DNA of 64,000 nucleotides from Hirsutella rhossiliensis (Eukaryota; Ascomycota; Sordariomycetes; Hypocreales; Ophiocordycipitaceae), in contig NW_025408667.1 of NCBI RefSeq assembly GCF_020360975.1, forward strand, positions 10,106,001 through 10,170,000, given 5' to 3'. A program made the translations under genes and the position numbers. Below, one piece after another: positions 32,692 to 45,599 of this stretch. Below the pieces are notes generated by a model. The model worked only from the letters and a program-made list of their open reading frames with translations, made no database searches and had not been told where the DNA came from. Positions within the stretch are counted from its first letter, which is position 1. Each line of letters starts with the position of its first letter.

Positions 32692-33479
32692 AACTTGGCG
32701 CACTTCTAACCACTGTGTAGCACGTCGAAAGGCAGCTCCCAAATGTGCTTTTCATGGATTCACCTCGGCTTTGCAAGGGGCCTGAGCCGACGGGTATCCA
32801 AAGGTGGTGTTGGGGTCACCAATTCCAGGTACCAAATGTTCTCAATTGTAACTAGATCATGTAAAGGCCATATAGGGAGTTCCCTCCGGGCGAAATAAAA
32901 CCATACCATACCGTAGGTATGTTTAAGCATGAGTGCCGATCCTATTGCGGGTGATGTGTTCGTTAGCCGCGCTCCTGTTGCCTTTCGCGCGCCTAATTTT
33001 TGTCCTCCGGTAGGCGCACTAATCATCGCCTCACTCGGCACTACCGCCTTGACTCTTCACTATCGCCATCAGACCAGCGCGACGCCTCCTCTACAGTCCT
33101 CTCGCTCAGTATCTCGAGCCTACCCTATACGGCGATTTTCTCCTCGAGGACTTAACTTAGTTGCCGCCTTCCTTTGTTATTATACTTTCCTAGCATGTAA
33201 TTGTTAAGAAAGTAGCGTAGTTTTTTACTAATTTGCTTAACATCTGCACCCTGAACACTCAAGCCGCGCTTCGCGCTAGCTTTAGCAGCGGCTATGGTAT
33301 CCGCCACGAGCTCGTATGCTAGCTCAGATCCCTTCGATCTGGGTGCTTATACCCCGCCTAACCTCTAGGCAGGACGGTCTGATCGTTAGTCAAGGCCCAA
33401 CTTCATCATCGACACTGGGGAAGGGTGTCTCGGTGTAAGGCACATGACCGCCGAGCCGGCCTTTAAGCATCCTATTTAT
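32692..33479. other. Downstream flank of the NIS gene, no gene supported
   Basis: Starts with the synthetase 3' UTR. A plus-strand 92-codon frame (32929-33207) has a hydrophobic segment (GALIIASLGTTALTLHY) but nothing recognisable. From about 33240 the composition drifts towards the repeats that follow. A TTCGCGCTAGC...GCTAGCTCAG region near 33270-33330 has local symmetry. Confidence 0.4.
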
Positions 33480-34060
33480 TATAGCGGTGACAATCAATTA
33501 AGCCTTTAAGGAATTCTACTATAGAGCTCTAGGGAGCTTAGGCTTAGAGAAAACCTAGGGTCGTCCGAAATTACTTTCCTAAGCCCGAACAACCTAGAAC
33601 AGCTCCTAGAAGCTAGGGCTAAGGGCCTAGGCAAGCACTATACGTCTATTCGAAAGACCCCCCGCCTAGCCTTTAGCCCGGAAAAGGACCTTATAGGGAG
33701 GCCTAGGCTAACCCTTTCGGCCTTTTACTAGCTTCTCTTCGGGGCTAGCTTCTTATTCTCTTTCCTAAAAAGGACTAATAAGGTAGACCGAGACGACTGC
33801 CGCTACGGCTAAGGAAGGCATACGGCTAGGCACCTTATCCTAAGGTGCCCGAACTATAGGAGGGAAAGAGAGGTCCTTTATCGGACCTCTAAGAGATAGA
33901 AGGAGGCCCTTAGCCTACTTTTTCTCTATAGCTCTAAGGAAAGAAGGGAAGCCCTTTTAACCTTCTTAGCTAAAATAGAGATAGGAATAGCTAAGTAGCT
34001 CGAGAAGGAGTAACCTAGGGGCCCTAGGGCCCTTAAAGGGGAAAAACACCGCGCGGGAGG
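33480..34060 (+). mobile_element. 3' end of a non-LTR retrotransposon (LINE)
   Basis: A stop-interrupted plus-strand frame ends with the C-terminal pattern of fungal LINE ORF2 proteins: FSPEKDLIGRPRLTLSAFY, FLFSFLKRTNKVDRDDCRYG, then RHTARHLILRCPNYRRERE, a zinc-knuckle-like C...H...C arrangement, and finally AKIEIGIAK before a stop near 34010. The upstream RT domain is absent. The right end abuts the Copia LTR, so the LINE piece was probably cut by that insertion or by recombination. Confidence 0.65.
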
Positions 34061-34099
34061 AACTAAACTAACCTTTCCTTTATCTTTGCCTTTATAGCT

Positions 34100-34387
34100 A
34101 CTCTTAAGTAAGGGCTTAAGAGCATAGTAGAAGAAGTAGGGGCATAGAAAGGTAAATTTAGTAATATATATCTTAGTCTATCTATTAGGATAAGGGAGGG
34201 GCTTATATAGGTATAGTAACTATATATAGCTAGCTAAAAGAGGGCATTAAGATATTCCTATACCTAAGTTAGGCCTATATAATATCCTTAGGCTAAGAGA
34301 GTTATATTAGTTAGGTAGGCTTCCTTATATATAACTATTAGGTCTACTAAGTATAACTATAGCCTCTTATACCTACTCTCTTTAATA
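34100..34387 (-). repeat. Copia 3' LTR
   Basis: Matches 40297-40586 and 63193-63480. The outer end reads TATTAAAGAGAG on the minus strand, where the least mutated copy at 63193 has TGTTAAGGAGAG. Confidence 0.88.
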
Positions 34388-37300
34388 TACCCCCTTACTA
34401 CCCTAGCTTTTAGATAGTAGGGTAATAAGTAGAGGAGAGTTTAGTCTAATAAATATAAGGCTATTCCGATATTAAATTCGGCTACTTTATTATTTATTTA
34501 AGGAGGTTATCTAAAAATAAGGGAGGCTCCTAATTATATCCTATAAAAAGGGAAGGTAAATATAGTAAAAGGGAAGTTTATTTAGCGGCTAGTACTTAAA
34601 TAGTATATATAAAAAAAATAAAAGCCGGGACCTAAGGGAGAGGATATAAGGAGAAGCCCCTTATTTCCTCTCCCCTTAGGTCCCTAAGTTTATTGCCTAC
34701 GCCCTCCCTAGGGCGTAGTTATATAACCTACTCTTTCGCCTTAGGGGGAGTCGAACTTACGATTAATAGGGTTATATAACCTACTCTTACCGTTTAACTA
34801 GTAGTTATAAGTTATATTTATAACCTTCCTTATAAGGAGGGGTATAGCAGGGCATCCCTTTAAGTAGCCTAGGTACTATAGTACCTTTGCCGGCGACGTA
34901 GTCCTTTAGGATAAAAGTAATCTTAAAGGTAGGCTTTTTAATAATATATTCCTTATATTAATTAGTCTTAATTTAGTAAAGCTATTGCGATTATCGTAAG
35001 TTTAAGCGCTATAGTATTATACTATTTAAGGGGTAGTCTAGTAATAGCTTTACTTCTTAGTAGTAAATAGGGCTAACTTCTACCCCCTAGATCTTTATAG
35101 TTTCTTAACTAAATTAAGATCTAACTACGCTATTAGAATCCCTTAATCTTAGTATATATAGTAGTGCTTTTATTATTAGGATCTAGCGATTATTAAGTTT
35201 ACTATAGTAAGGAGATATTATACCTTAATACGGTAGTTAGGTATATTATCTCCTAATATATCTTCTAGCTATATTACTAGTCCTAGTTACTTAATAAAGC
35301 TTTAATACTTTTAGTATATAAGCGCCTTTATTATACTATTAGCTAGGTTATCTACTAATACGATCTAGCTAACTTATATCCGATCTTACTATACCTCTTA
35401 ATAAAGCTAGTATCTATAAATATTAACGTGCTTAAGGTTTATCTTAAGCTTCGCGTTTAATTTATTTAAAAGCCTAATAGTTTAAAGGTTATTATACTAG
35501 AGCTCTATAGTCCCTTTAATATTAATACTAAGCTCCTTAATTAGCCGGCTAAATACTACTTATTCCTTAGCTATCTATAAGAGTACTAATAATTTAGCTT
35601 TTATAGAGGACGTTATTATAGTATCTTACTTAATAGCTTTCTAGTTAATTAGCCTATTAAGGAGTAGGAATATATATCCTTATAAGGACTTCTTAGTCTT
35701 TAAGTTATTAGCGTATAAGGAGTTAGATATATATATTAGCCGCCTTATTAGGTTTATTACTATAAAGTAGATATAGTAGTTTCTTATATAATAAAAGTAA
35801 GCTAGGCACTTATATACTTTATGCCTATAGCGTAGCCTAGGGTTATAATTATATTAAGCTAGCTTTCTAGCTATAAATATAATATATAGCTTAGTATAAA
35901 TTACTAGATAAATAAGCGACCTAATTAAAGAGATATATTTATAGATCTCTTCCTTTAAGGCCTACTTTTTATAAGGGACGAGCTCTTTTATTATTAGCGG
36001 GATCTTAGGCTTATAAAGGATATTATTATTAAGGATATAATATTTCTTTACGGTCTTAGAGATATAGGAAGCTTATAAGAGCTATATCTTCTTAAGATCT
36101 CTATCCCTTATAATCTCGATACTAAGGAACTAGTATAGCTCTCTTATATATATAACGGTATATTTCTTTATAATAGCTTTATATAGCTCTTCTTAATCTT
36201 ATTTTTATACTTTAGGATATATTATAACGATATTATCTATAATAATAAAGATATTAACGCCCTTATAGACTAGTATATAGGCGTCTTTTACTAGCTACTA
36301 AGCTCTTAGTTTAGTAAAGAAACTAGATATCTCTTTAAACTATAGCTTTAAGGAGATATAGAGCTTATATAGTACTTTTAATAGCTTTAGGTATAGCCTA
36401 GGTATTAAGAATCCCGGTAGAGGCTAGTAATAGACTTCTTAGCATAGGATTATATATAGAAATACTATTTTTACGTCGTATTATTCTATCTTAAAGTCCT
36501 TAAGGTAGTAGAAGGCTATTAGTAGTCGAAATATTTATACTTATAGTATAGCTATATATATATCCTCGTTACCTATAAGTTATAGGTCTCTATAAACTAT
36601 AATACGTGCTTTAAAGCGTATAATATACCCTTATTTATCGGTCTTATATATAAAGACCTAATATAAGGGGATTAAGAAGTAACCTTTCTATTTAATAATA
36701 GCTTTTAGGATAGTCTTCTATATACCCCTTACTAGGTTTTCCTCTATTTCGCGGTCTATAGCTTCCTTTTACTTATATACGAATTCTAAAGCTATTACCG
36801 CGTTAAAGAAAGTAGGGGGAGGCGGTATATCTTTAACGTAAAGCTTATACTTACTTACTTTTATAATAATATTATTAATAAGGGATCTCTTAAGCCTATA
36901 AGCCCGTTTTCCTTTAATAACGTTACTTAGGTTAATCCCTTATAATATATCCTTTTATCTACGTTATTTTTATATTTATAATATCCTTAAGCTAGCCTTA
37001 TTAACCGCTAGGTTAAGGGTATAGGGTTCGGACTAAGGGTTATCTTCTTAAACCTATACTATAATTATTCCTTTACCCCTTAGGTTAAGAGGTCTATTAT
37101 TGCGTTTATCTTAAGGAGATAAGTCGTTTAATATAGGTATCGCGTCTTTAAGCTATCTCCTTAATAAGATATAGGAGGGGTTGCTAGCTATAGTATCTAT
37201 TATAGGCGTAGGAGGTATAGAGTTTAGTAACTCTATATTAAATATAGTATTAAGTAGAAGGGGTAATATTAAATCTCTATCCTTAGGCTTACTATTTCTA

Positions 37301-40296
37301 GAAGGGAAAGATATATATATCTATATAATCCCTATAAGGGCGTCTTTAATCCCTAATCTTCTAGAGTATATAAGGGCAATAGGTCCTATAAAAGAGTAAT
37401 TACTTCTTCTAGCATCTAATTATTATTTATATTATCGTTAAATAAACTTAGTACCTTAAAGGTTTTAGGTTCCTTACTATTTATAACGTTAGTTATAGCT
37501 ATATCTTTAAGGATATCGTAGCTATATATTTAGACTAGCTAGGCTTACTCTTCTCTTTTTATATCGTAGCTTATAGACTTATTAAACTATATATTAGCTA
37601 ATACTATTAGTTTATTCTATCTAATTAACGGTATCTATATAACGTATTATTAAGTAGACCTATAGCTTACTAAGTAGCCGATATAAGCTCTCTACTTAAA
37701 GGGTAACTACGTCTTATATAACTTAATATATTCTAATACTATAATTATTATTAGGAACGCTATATAGCTAAAGACCCTTAAATATATAATATTTAGTTTA
37801 ATATCTTTAATATAGTAATATAGTAGATTATCTTCTTTTATCTAGGTCTACTAACGTTTATATAGGCTTTACTAGCTATAATTATATAATTTAAAGGGTA
37901 TTATATTAAGTAGGTATACCGCTATATAGTATATCTCTAGCTATAGCTCTTCTAGAAGTTTTAAGTTAAGCTTTATAACCCTTACTTTTTCCTTTACTAT
38001 TACCCTTAATCTCTCTATATTACTATTTTATATAAGCGTTAAAGGGGCTAACTATATAACTTATATCCCTTTATTAGTTATATAATCTATTTATTCTATT
38101 ATTAAAAGAGCCCTTTCCCTATTAGTTACTAATATAGTTATTTTAACTCTATACTAGGTCTTAAGTAACGCTATAAAGTTATTAAAGATATCCTTAATAC
38201 TTATTTTTCTTTCTATTAAGTAATAGAACCTTATAGATATATCTATATAAGTAAATAGGGCGAAGTTCTTTTCCCTATTATATACTATTATAGGGCTAGG
38301 GTAAAGGTTAAAGCTAACTTATACCCCTAGACCTTTAGGCCTTAAGGATAGTATTTTTCTTAAGACTTCCCTCTTAGCTTTCCTTATTATATATATCTAA
38401 TAGCTATATATTATAGGGCCTTAAAGCTTAGTGCCTAGGTAAGCTTTTAATAGCTTCTCTAGTAATCTTAAACTAGGATGCCTAAGGCGGCGATACTATA
38501 GGTTACCTACCCCCTTAGTTAGCGGCTTAGGCGCTTATATAACTATAAATACCCGCTTACGCTATAGGAGTATTCCTATTATAAATTAACCTTCGAAGTT
38601 AGTTAGTTTAATATAAACCTCTTTTATAGGTTCTAAATAGAAGTATCCTAGGAGCTAGTTTTAAAATATCCCTACTATTATCCTTAGCCTAGCTAAGAAG
38701 ACACTTATTAATATTTCTAGGATAAAGTAAGTATCTAGTAAAGTTATCTTTTTACTATTAATTATAGGGATAACTACTATTCTTATTCCTTATACCTTAA
38801 AAGCTTAGTCTTTAACTTAGACTTTATTATTAGAACCCTACTTAAAGGTTCTTTCCTAGAACTAACCGAGGTTATTAAAGAGGTAAATATTAGCCCCTAA
38901 GTTATATATTAATTTATCGGTAAGTAACGGCGTTCCCTTAATAGCTATATTTACCCTAGATAGAGTAACTATATTAATAGTCTTTCCTAGCCCGTTATTA
39001 CTAATAATAGTATCTACTAGTTCTCTTCCTTTAATATAGGAATTAAGGGTCTAGGCTATATATTTTACTTTCTTATCTAAATAGTCCTTTAGCCGTTTTT
39101 CGATATTCTATTTAGCTAGATTACTATATTTCTAGCTTAATAGGGGCTTCTTATTATATATTACCTATAGTAAGTAGTAATTTTCCTACTAGCTTATTAA
39201 GCTATTAACGTGCTAGTTATAGCTAGCGTATTTAGCTTAGGTGTCTAATTTCTTAGAGATTTAATTAGCGCTTCCCCTTTTTATAGGTAGTTATAACTTC
39301 TTCCTATAAGTATATTCTTATTTAAGTTAGCGATTAGGTTCCTTAAGGGAAGTTAATCTTTACTATATCTTTCGTTCTAAAGGTCGAGAGCCCTTATTAT
39401 TATAGACTAATATAGGTCCTACTTATTTACCGCTATAAGAAAATCCTATCTAATTCTTATATCGTTAAGTATATCGACCTTAAGGTCTTATAAATCTATA
39501 ATAATTTAGTCGAGCTATTCTACCTATACCTTTTAGTTTTATATACCTTTTTTATTAATAGAGGTTATATATCTCTCGTAAATTGGCCTTTTCTCTTTTA
39601 CCCCTAAGGGTAAGGCTTACTTCTTTAATTCCTTAATTTTCTCTCTTAGGCTATTATATATTAGGGGTGCCCCTTAAAGCCCTTTACTAATCGTTTTCTT
39701 AATTAATTCTTTAAGTGCGATTAAGGCCTTCTACTAGACCTTATAGCAATCGAATTATAGCTAGAACCTTTTCTTAAGGTTACGAAATAAGTCCTTTATA
39801 TCCTAGTATCGTTCGTTATAGCCTATTCGCCTTATAAGGAATATAGCTTTAGGTTTATCGTCTTATTAAGAAGGTCTCCCTTTAAGGTTAATAATAAATT
39901 GCTCTTAGTCTAGCTATTAGGGCTATTTAAGCTCCTTTAGGCTATCTAAGTTAGTATATTCCTAAATCTTATAAGTCTAAGCCTATAATTTAATCCCCTT
40001 AATCTATAGGGTTTAATCGAGGCTTTCCTTTAGTCTTACGATATAATTATCCCCTCTTACTTCCTTTAATATTATCTTAGGAAAATTAAGGGTTCTAGCT
40101 TAATAAGTAATATCCTTCTTTAAGGGATACGTAATTTATATAATTTATATATTTATAGTAGTGCCCCTTAGTATAGCTAGGTTCCTTACTTTAATACTAT
40201 AATTTAAGCGTTATAACGGCGTTAATAGCTCGTAAATAGCTTTAAAGGTAATATCGGCGGGCAAAAGATAATCTAGCCGTATAAACTAGGCTTATA

Positions 40297-40586
40297 ACTC
40301 TTAAGTAAGGGGGCTTAAGAGTATAGTAGAAAAAGTAAGGGCATAAAAAGGTAAATTTAATAATATATATCTTAGTCTATCTATTAAGATAAAGGAGGGG
40401 CTTATATAGGTATAGTAACTATATATAGCTAGCTAAAAGAGGGTATTAAGATATTCTTATACTTAAGTTAGGCCTATATAATATCCTTAGGCTAAGGGAG
40501 TTATATTAGTTAAGTAAGCTTCCTTATATATAACTATTAAGTCTACTAAGTATAACTATAGCCTCTTATACTTACTCTCCTTAATA
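40297..40586 (-). repeat. Copia 5' LTR
   Basis: The minus-strand start reads TATTAAGGAGAG, and the 3' side runs into TTATAAGCC, which is also found after the LTR at 63193-63480. This identifies it as the 5' LTR. Confidence 0.88.
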
Positions 40587-41350
40587 ATAACTATAAAATA
40601 ATTAACTATTTATTATTATTATTATTATTAAGATTATACTAGGAACCTAGCTAAAGGTATCTAGAACTTTAGTATTAAATAGGAGGGAAAAACTAAAGTA
40701 CTTAAGGGAAAACCCTCCCCTCTTTTAGTATAGGTCCGCCTTAAACGAGGTTATAGTAGTAATATATAGGAAATTTACGCCGGCTACTACGGGCTCCTCC
40801 CGCGCTATTATATCTCGGCGTAGGCCCTCTTAAGCTATAGCTACTACTATCCTAAGCGGCCGCGGCCTAAGCTCGCTAGCCTAGGCCTAGGGTTATAGGT
40901 AGTAGTCTCTCTTTAAGGGCCTAACTCGCGGGCGCCTCTATTTACTATAGCTCCTACGTCGCTACTACGTAGCCGCGGCCGCGTTAGCTTATTAGTCCGT
41001 TAGTTAATAGGGCAGGTAATATCCGGTTACTAGGCCGGGCGCTAATATAGGTCGCTCCTAGGTAGGGCCGGCTAATCGAAATTCGGTCGGCCGGCTCCGC
41101 TAATCGTAAATCGGTTCCTATCTAGCTATACGACTTCCCGATTAAGGGCGCGGCGGCCTATATTTACCTTCTATCGTATAGTTACTAATTACGCGCGCTT
41201 AGCTCGCGTATATATATACCTACCCTCCCCCCTTAGTTTTATTTATACCTCTTCTTATCTCTTTATTAGCTATCTCTTTTATAGGCCTTACTACTACCTC
41301 GCCTACCTTATTTCTATAACTCTAGGTCTCTCTAATACTATATCTAGTTC
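40587..41350. other. RIP-mutated spacer between Copia and the split reading frame
   Basis: Begins AT-rich with a (TAT)n-like run near 40610. From 40790 to 41230 it becomes CpG-rich but still lacks CA/TG, suggesting a GC-rich original sequence. No gene or motif is seen. Confidence 0.45.
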
Positions 41351-41989
41351 GCTTATCGCTATATTATAATATCTAACTAAGAAGCTAACTTAGGTAGTAG
41401 TAGCTTGCCTCCTCTAAAACCCCCTCCTTATAAAAAAGTCGCTACTATAGCGGGATCGGAGCGCTCTATTCTATATTTTATATATATTAAGCGTCTTACT
41501 AATAAGCTTACTTATAAGTCCTTCGCTAGCTATTAAAACTAGTTTTATAAGTATTAATCTTAGTTTTATCCTAGGTTAGTCCTACCTTTAGTATTTTTAG
41601 CTAACTTTAATAGCTATAAAGGCTAAAGCGTATATTGCTTACGCTAACTTTAACTAATCTTATTACTAAGTAAATAACCTTATCCCGCTATAGTATTATC
41701 TAAGTTCGGTATTAATCTATATTTTAAATTACCTTTAAAGGTAAAGAGGCCGCGCGTGCCTTCTACTAAGTATAGTCTAAGGTCGATAGCCCCTCCCTTA
41801 TTAAGGGTTTAGTATAAGAGCGCCTTTACCGCGCTACTCTAGAAACTTATATTCGCGCTAGTTAGAAGGCCCCCGCCGCTAAGGGTAAGGGCGTATTAAG
41901 TAAGTCTTCCCCTAGTCTAGCTACGGTCGCTAAGAATATCGAGACGCTCGCGTTAGCTTTTACTTATTTCATAGATAATACCTACTATA

Positions 41990-44174
41990 TACCATGCCCC
42001 ACCCCCCTTTCGGTAACACCCACCTTTCGGTAGCGCAATTGAAAAATTCTCCACCAAAAGTCTACCATTTGAACTACATGAAATATGATCAGAACTTAAC
42101 ATTATAAACACAAAAATTATATCATTCCGTAGAGAAATGGACGCTCTTATATGTACCGGCGCTTTTTTACCATTCGCCCGGATCTGGTGGTGACTGGAAG
42201 GGCTTCGTGCCACCTTGACTTCGATCACTGAAGCTGTCTCCACCTCTGAGACCGCCTCCTCCTCTGTGTCAGAATTCAGCACAACGGCTATCTCTTGGCT
42301 TTTAATTTGGGAATGGCTTCCTCAGCCACCAAAGCTTCACTGAGAGTCATGAACCGTCTGTTCGGGTTCGAATTGCTCTCCTCTTCTTGCCTCTCTGCAG
42401 CCGGGCCACTTCTTCCTCTAGCTTCGCGATTCTGTTGCTGTGCTCGGCAAGCGTCTGTTCTTGGGCTTCAAAGCCTCTAGCTATCACGGCGTATCGTCTC
42501 CGGGTGCCAGGAGTCTTGTTCTTTCCGAAATCGCGAATCTGGTGGCTGTTTCTTGGCGTATCATCAGAACCCAAAATGGCGCGGACTTTGGAGACGTCTC
42601 TACAATGTCCGCGTGAATTTCTGGATGCCGCAATGCCTTGGATCGTGAGATCGGCCAATTCCCAGTGACCTCCAGCCGGACAATATATTCTTTGCCGTCA
42701 TTCCAACCTCGCGCGCTTTAGCATATGCCCGTATAAAATTGACCTTATGAACAGGCGCAGAATCGGTCAAACAGGTCAATTTCTGAAGTTCTTTCCGGTA
42801 AGCTGCCTTGGAGGCATTGAATACACCGTTATCTAACGGCTGGAGGCCATGAGAGCAGTGGGCAGGAAGGTAACAGCAATAAACGTTGTTCAAAAAGCAT
42901 GTGGCCATCCATGCATCCTGGTCCCGGTTAACGGTAATTCCTACAGAGGTGGATAAAGAAACGCACCGTTGCATGACTTCCATGTCCATCTAATATGATC
43001 AGTCTAGCATCTGAGGCATCGGCTGGTCGCGTCTGGGGCAAATAGACCCTCTCAAGCCACTCAATAGCGATATGGTTGTCCGTCCATCCGTTGGGCGACG
43101 TTATGTAATGCCAGTCGGCTATTTTGCCGAATTCCGTCAAGAACCACTGTTTCTGAAGTTCTTTGCCCTTAAAGATAATGCCAGGGGTAAGGACACGGCC
43201 GTCCGCGGTGATAGCTTCAATAAATGAGGTCCAGTTGGGACTGTGGGCCTTTCAGAAGGGCCTTCCGTTTTGGGTCTGCACTCCCAACCACAAGACTATC
43301 CAAACCTGGCAAAAGAGTCTGGTTAGTAAAAGTAATGAAAGACAAGCCAAATACTCACCAAAGCCAGACATAATACCGCCTTCGTCAACATTCACGGTAT
43401 TTTCTGGTTTAATCCATCCATACTCCTTTCCTGATATCGAAGAACCAGTGAACCGCACGAGGCGTAAAAGCATTAAATCGGTTAGCTTCCTGACGTCTCC
43501 CACGCTTGTTCTTGATGTCCGGATGGCGATTGATGAATTTAGAGACCCAGTTGCGCCCCACTGTCCGCTCGTTGTTCAGTTGCTTCATAAGAGCCTCCAC
43601 ACATGCGCGGATCTGACTGTGGAGGGAGCATAGCCGAGAGACTCTTGGCGGAGGATCCAAGAAACCAAGCGAGCTTCCTGAGACTTACTCAAGAGTTGAC
43701 GAGGCTGGATCTGATCAGCCAGGGCTACCTGGCCTTTGAGTCTGTCGGAAATAGACTGCTGAGGTATGTCATACTTTTGGGCGGCGCGGTACTGCGACAA
43801 GCCGTTTTTTGTGACATCAATTATCGCATTAGCCATAATATCCTCCGTATAAATACCCGAGGCCGCTTTAAGGTCATTTTGGTCATGTGGTGGAGGAATA
43901 ACGAGAAGAATCATCGTCAGGAGGCGGAAGGAGATTAGGGGGTTGGATGGTAATTTCGCGTGCAAGGTACGCACAGGCCACAGACCCCTGTACAAACATT
44001 CAACCATCGAAAAGTAGAATTCAATCAATCCTCTATCTACTCCAAGTGACGGCTTGTGAATATCTTCAAAGCTGGCTGGAATCGGTGTAAGTGAAATTGA
44101 TGGGTTTTGGTGGGGATATTTCCTAATGCGCTACCGAAAGGTGGGTGTTACCGAAAGGGGGGTGGGGCATGGTA
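41990..44174 (-). mobile_element. Fot1/Pogo (Tc1-mariner) DNA transposon with long inverted ends
   Basis: The ends TACCATGCCCCACCCCCCTT and the matching reverse complement at 44155-44174 extend about 50 bp inwards through CGGTAACACCCACCTTTCGG. The element is flanked by TA on both sides (41988-41989 and 44175-44176), the expected target duplication. Unlike everything around it, it has normal base composition with abundant CA/TG, so it has escaped RIP. It carries one transposase gene on the minus strand, which is frameshifted. Confidence 0.92.
42347..43960 (-). pseudogene. Fot1/Pogo transposase, frameshifted
   Basis: Recognisable parts in order: a psq-type helix-turn-helix (YTEDIMANAIIDVTKNGLSQ, YRAAQKYDIPQQSISDRLKG), a CENP-B-like helix-turn-helix (VGRNWVSKFINRHPDIKNKR), the first catalytic Asp (NVDEGG), the second (LIILDGHGSHAT) and the third (LPAHCSHGLQPLDNGVF), then a coiled coil (LAEHSNRIAKLEEEVARL). 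A plausible intron (GTGAGT...CTAACC...TTTTGCCAG) interrupts the segment after NVDEGGIMSGFG. At least three frame changes (near 43640, 43228 and 42960) break the gene and are not explained by introns. Damage is by small indels rather than RIP. Confidence 0.88.
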
Positions 44175-45130
44175 TATAAGTCCTTAGAGAAGCACTTAAG
44201 TAAGTTTAGCGATACTATTAAGACCTTAGCCTAGGTTAGGCCTAAGTTATTCTTAGTTACTTAAAAGACTCTTATAGTAGTTAACGATCTCGCTAACTAT
44301 TTCTATCTTATTACTAGCGACGACCTTAATAGCGGGGATAGCGGTTTTAATCTTACTAAGCTTAGTCTAGCCTTAGTCCTTTCCGATAAAGGGAAAGGTA
44401 AAGGTAAGGGTAAGGCGGCTACCGCGCTTAAGGCTCTATTTAAGGCTAAGGCTAAAGAGTCCGCTATCGTCGCTATGCCTACGGTCGTCGCGAAGCTAGC
44501 TTAGGAACCTACCGCGTCTCCTTTTATTAGCTCCGACGCCGAGCTATAGCCTAGTAGTTCTCCTAGCGCTAAGCCCGCCCTAAAGCGTCCCTATCTTACG
44601 TCGCTTACTAATCCTACTAATACTCTTAACTTTATTTAGTAGCGTCTTTATAGCTATCGTAGTTCGGTCTTAGCTAAGATTATTACTAGTCTTAACCTTA
44701 ATTAGATCTAGGGTTATAGTATAAGCTATAGCGAACGTCTCTACGCCGCTACCGGTATAGGTCTTACCTTAATATAGACCTTAGTTATTACTCTATCTTA
44801 TAAGCTAGCTATCTAGGCTAGCTTTAGTTTAGGTTTAAGGTTAGGCCCGACCGGTTATCGTTAGGCTTCTTATAGCGGTAGTAGTCCCTATACTCCTTAT
44901 AAGTCTTAGGTTACTCCTTCCTATACCCCGCGTGCTACCCTAAGAAGGTCTTATCGTTCCTACTATAATAATAATACGGACGTTACTACCGATAAGTTAA
45001 GCTAAGGTCGTAGTTTAAGGGGCTAGTTATCGGCTCCGTCTTAGTTTAGTTTTAGGTTAAGTCTTATTTAGTTATAGTCTTTTAGTAATAGGTCTTATTC
45101 TATAGCTATTAAGGCCGGTTTAGTTAGGTT

Positions 45131-45599
45131 ATATTAGTTCTATTTAATCTATAGTTTAATCGGCGAGGTTTACGCTTAGTTTAGGTCTAGTTTAGTTAAT
45201 ACTATAGTCTTATTATTATAAGTCCTCTCCCTTCTTAGATCGCCTTAATAAGGGAAGTAGTTAGCTAAGGTAGTCTTAGTTAAGGCCGCTTTATCTCTAG
45301 CGCGACCCTAGTCTTATTATTTAGTATATCTATATATAGCCTCTAAGCTAGGTCGAACTAGCGGAGCTTACTTAAGTAAAAGAACTATTATACTAGCGGC
45401 GCTACTATCCTTTTCCCTTAAAGGCCCGCTTTTACGTTACCTATATCCTAGGCCTATATTAAAAGGGACTCCCTTACCTCCTTTATTAATAAATAGTTAA
45501 TTATTATATAGTAGATAATATCTTATTTTTATTTATAGGTATTTATTAGCGAGATTATACTAAGGACCTATTAGTCGAAGAAGAAGTTATTAAGCCCGA
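45131..45599. other. RIP-mutated spacer at the 3' side of the LINE
   Basis: No motif could be assigned. It may be the untranslated tail of the LINE or the end of the split plus-strand frame; no poly(A)-like tract marks a boundary. Confidence 0.35.

Larger units (their letters stand above)
34100..40586 (-). mobile_element. Ty1/Copia LTR retrotransposon, complete but RIP-degraded
   Basis: Two LTRs of about 290 bp (34100-34387 and 40297-40586) bound 5.9 kb of internal sequence. Minus-strand translation shows a degraded Copia pol. The reverse transcriptase catalytic region is near 36250-36180 (NIFIIIDNIVIIYP, corresponding to the YVDD box). Downstream come YKPKIPL, RSLIYLVIYT and the RNase H start KTKKSLxGYIFLLLNRLIN, so transcription ran right to left. 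Stops occur throughout. CA and TG dinucleotides are close to absent over the whole interior. No 5-bp target duplication could be fixed. Confidence 0.88.
41351..45130 (+). pseudogene. Unidentified RIP-degraded reading frame split by the Fot1/Pogo element
   Basis: Before the insertion a plus-strand frame shows PPYKKVATIAGSERSILYFI, LPLKVKRPR and KAPAAKGKGVLSKSSPSLAT, ending at 41989. After the insertion (from 44175) the frame resumes as SLEKHLSKFSDTIKTLA and continues through a Lys/Gly-rich tract (GKGKGKGKAATALKALFKAK) to a Ser/Tyr-rich region. Stops are almost all TAG/TAA, consistent with former Gln codons. It looks like a gag- or ORF1-like protein, but no zinc knuckle, protease or polymerase was recognised. 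Nature unknown. Confidence 0.4.

Noticed and set aside
34690..34840. tRNA-like sequence on the minus strand inside the Copia element (TTCGACT loop and a GGTTATATAACC hairpin)
   Set aside because: The arms do not pair into a full cloverleaf and the acceptor stem cannot be closed. RIP change could have created the resemblance, so no tRNA is called.
37181..37399. 72-residue plus-strand frame in the Copia interior
   Set aside because: It is antisense to the pol frame of the element, and its composition reflects RIP.
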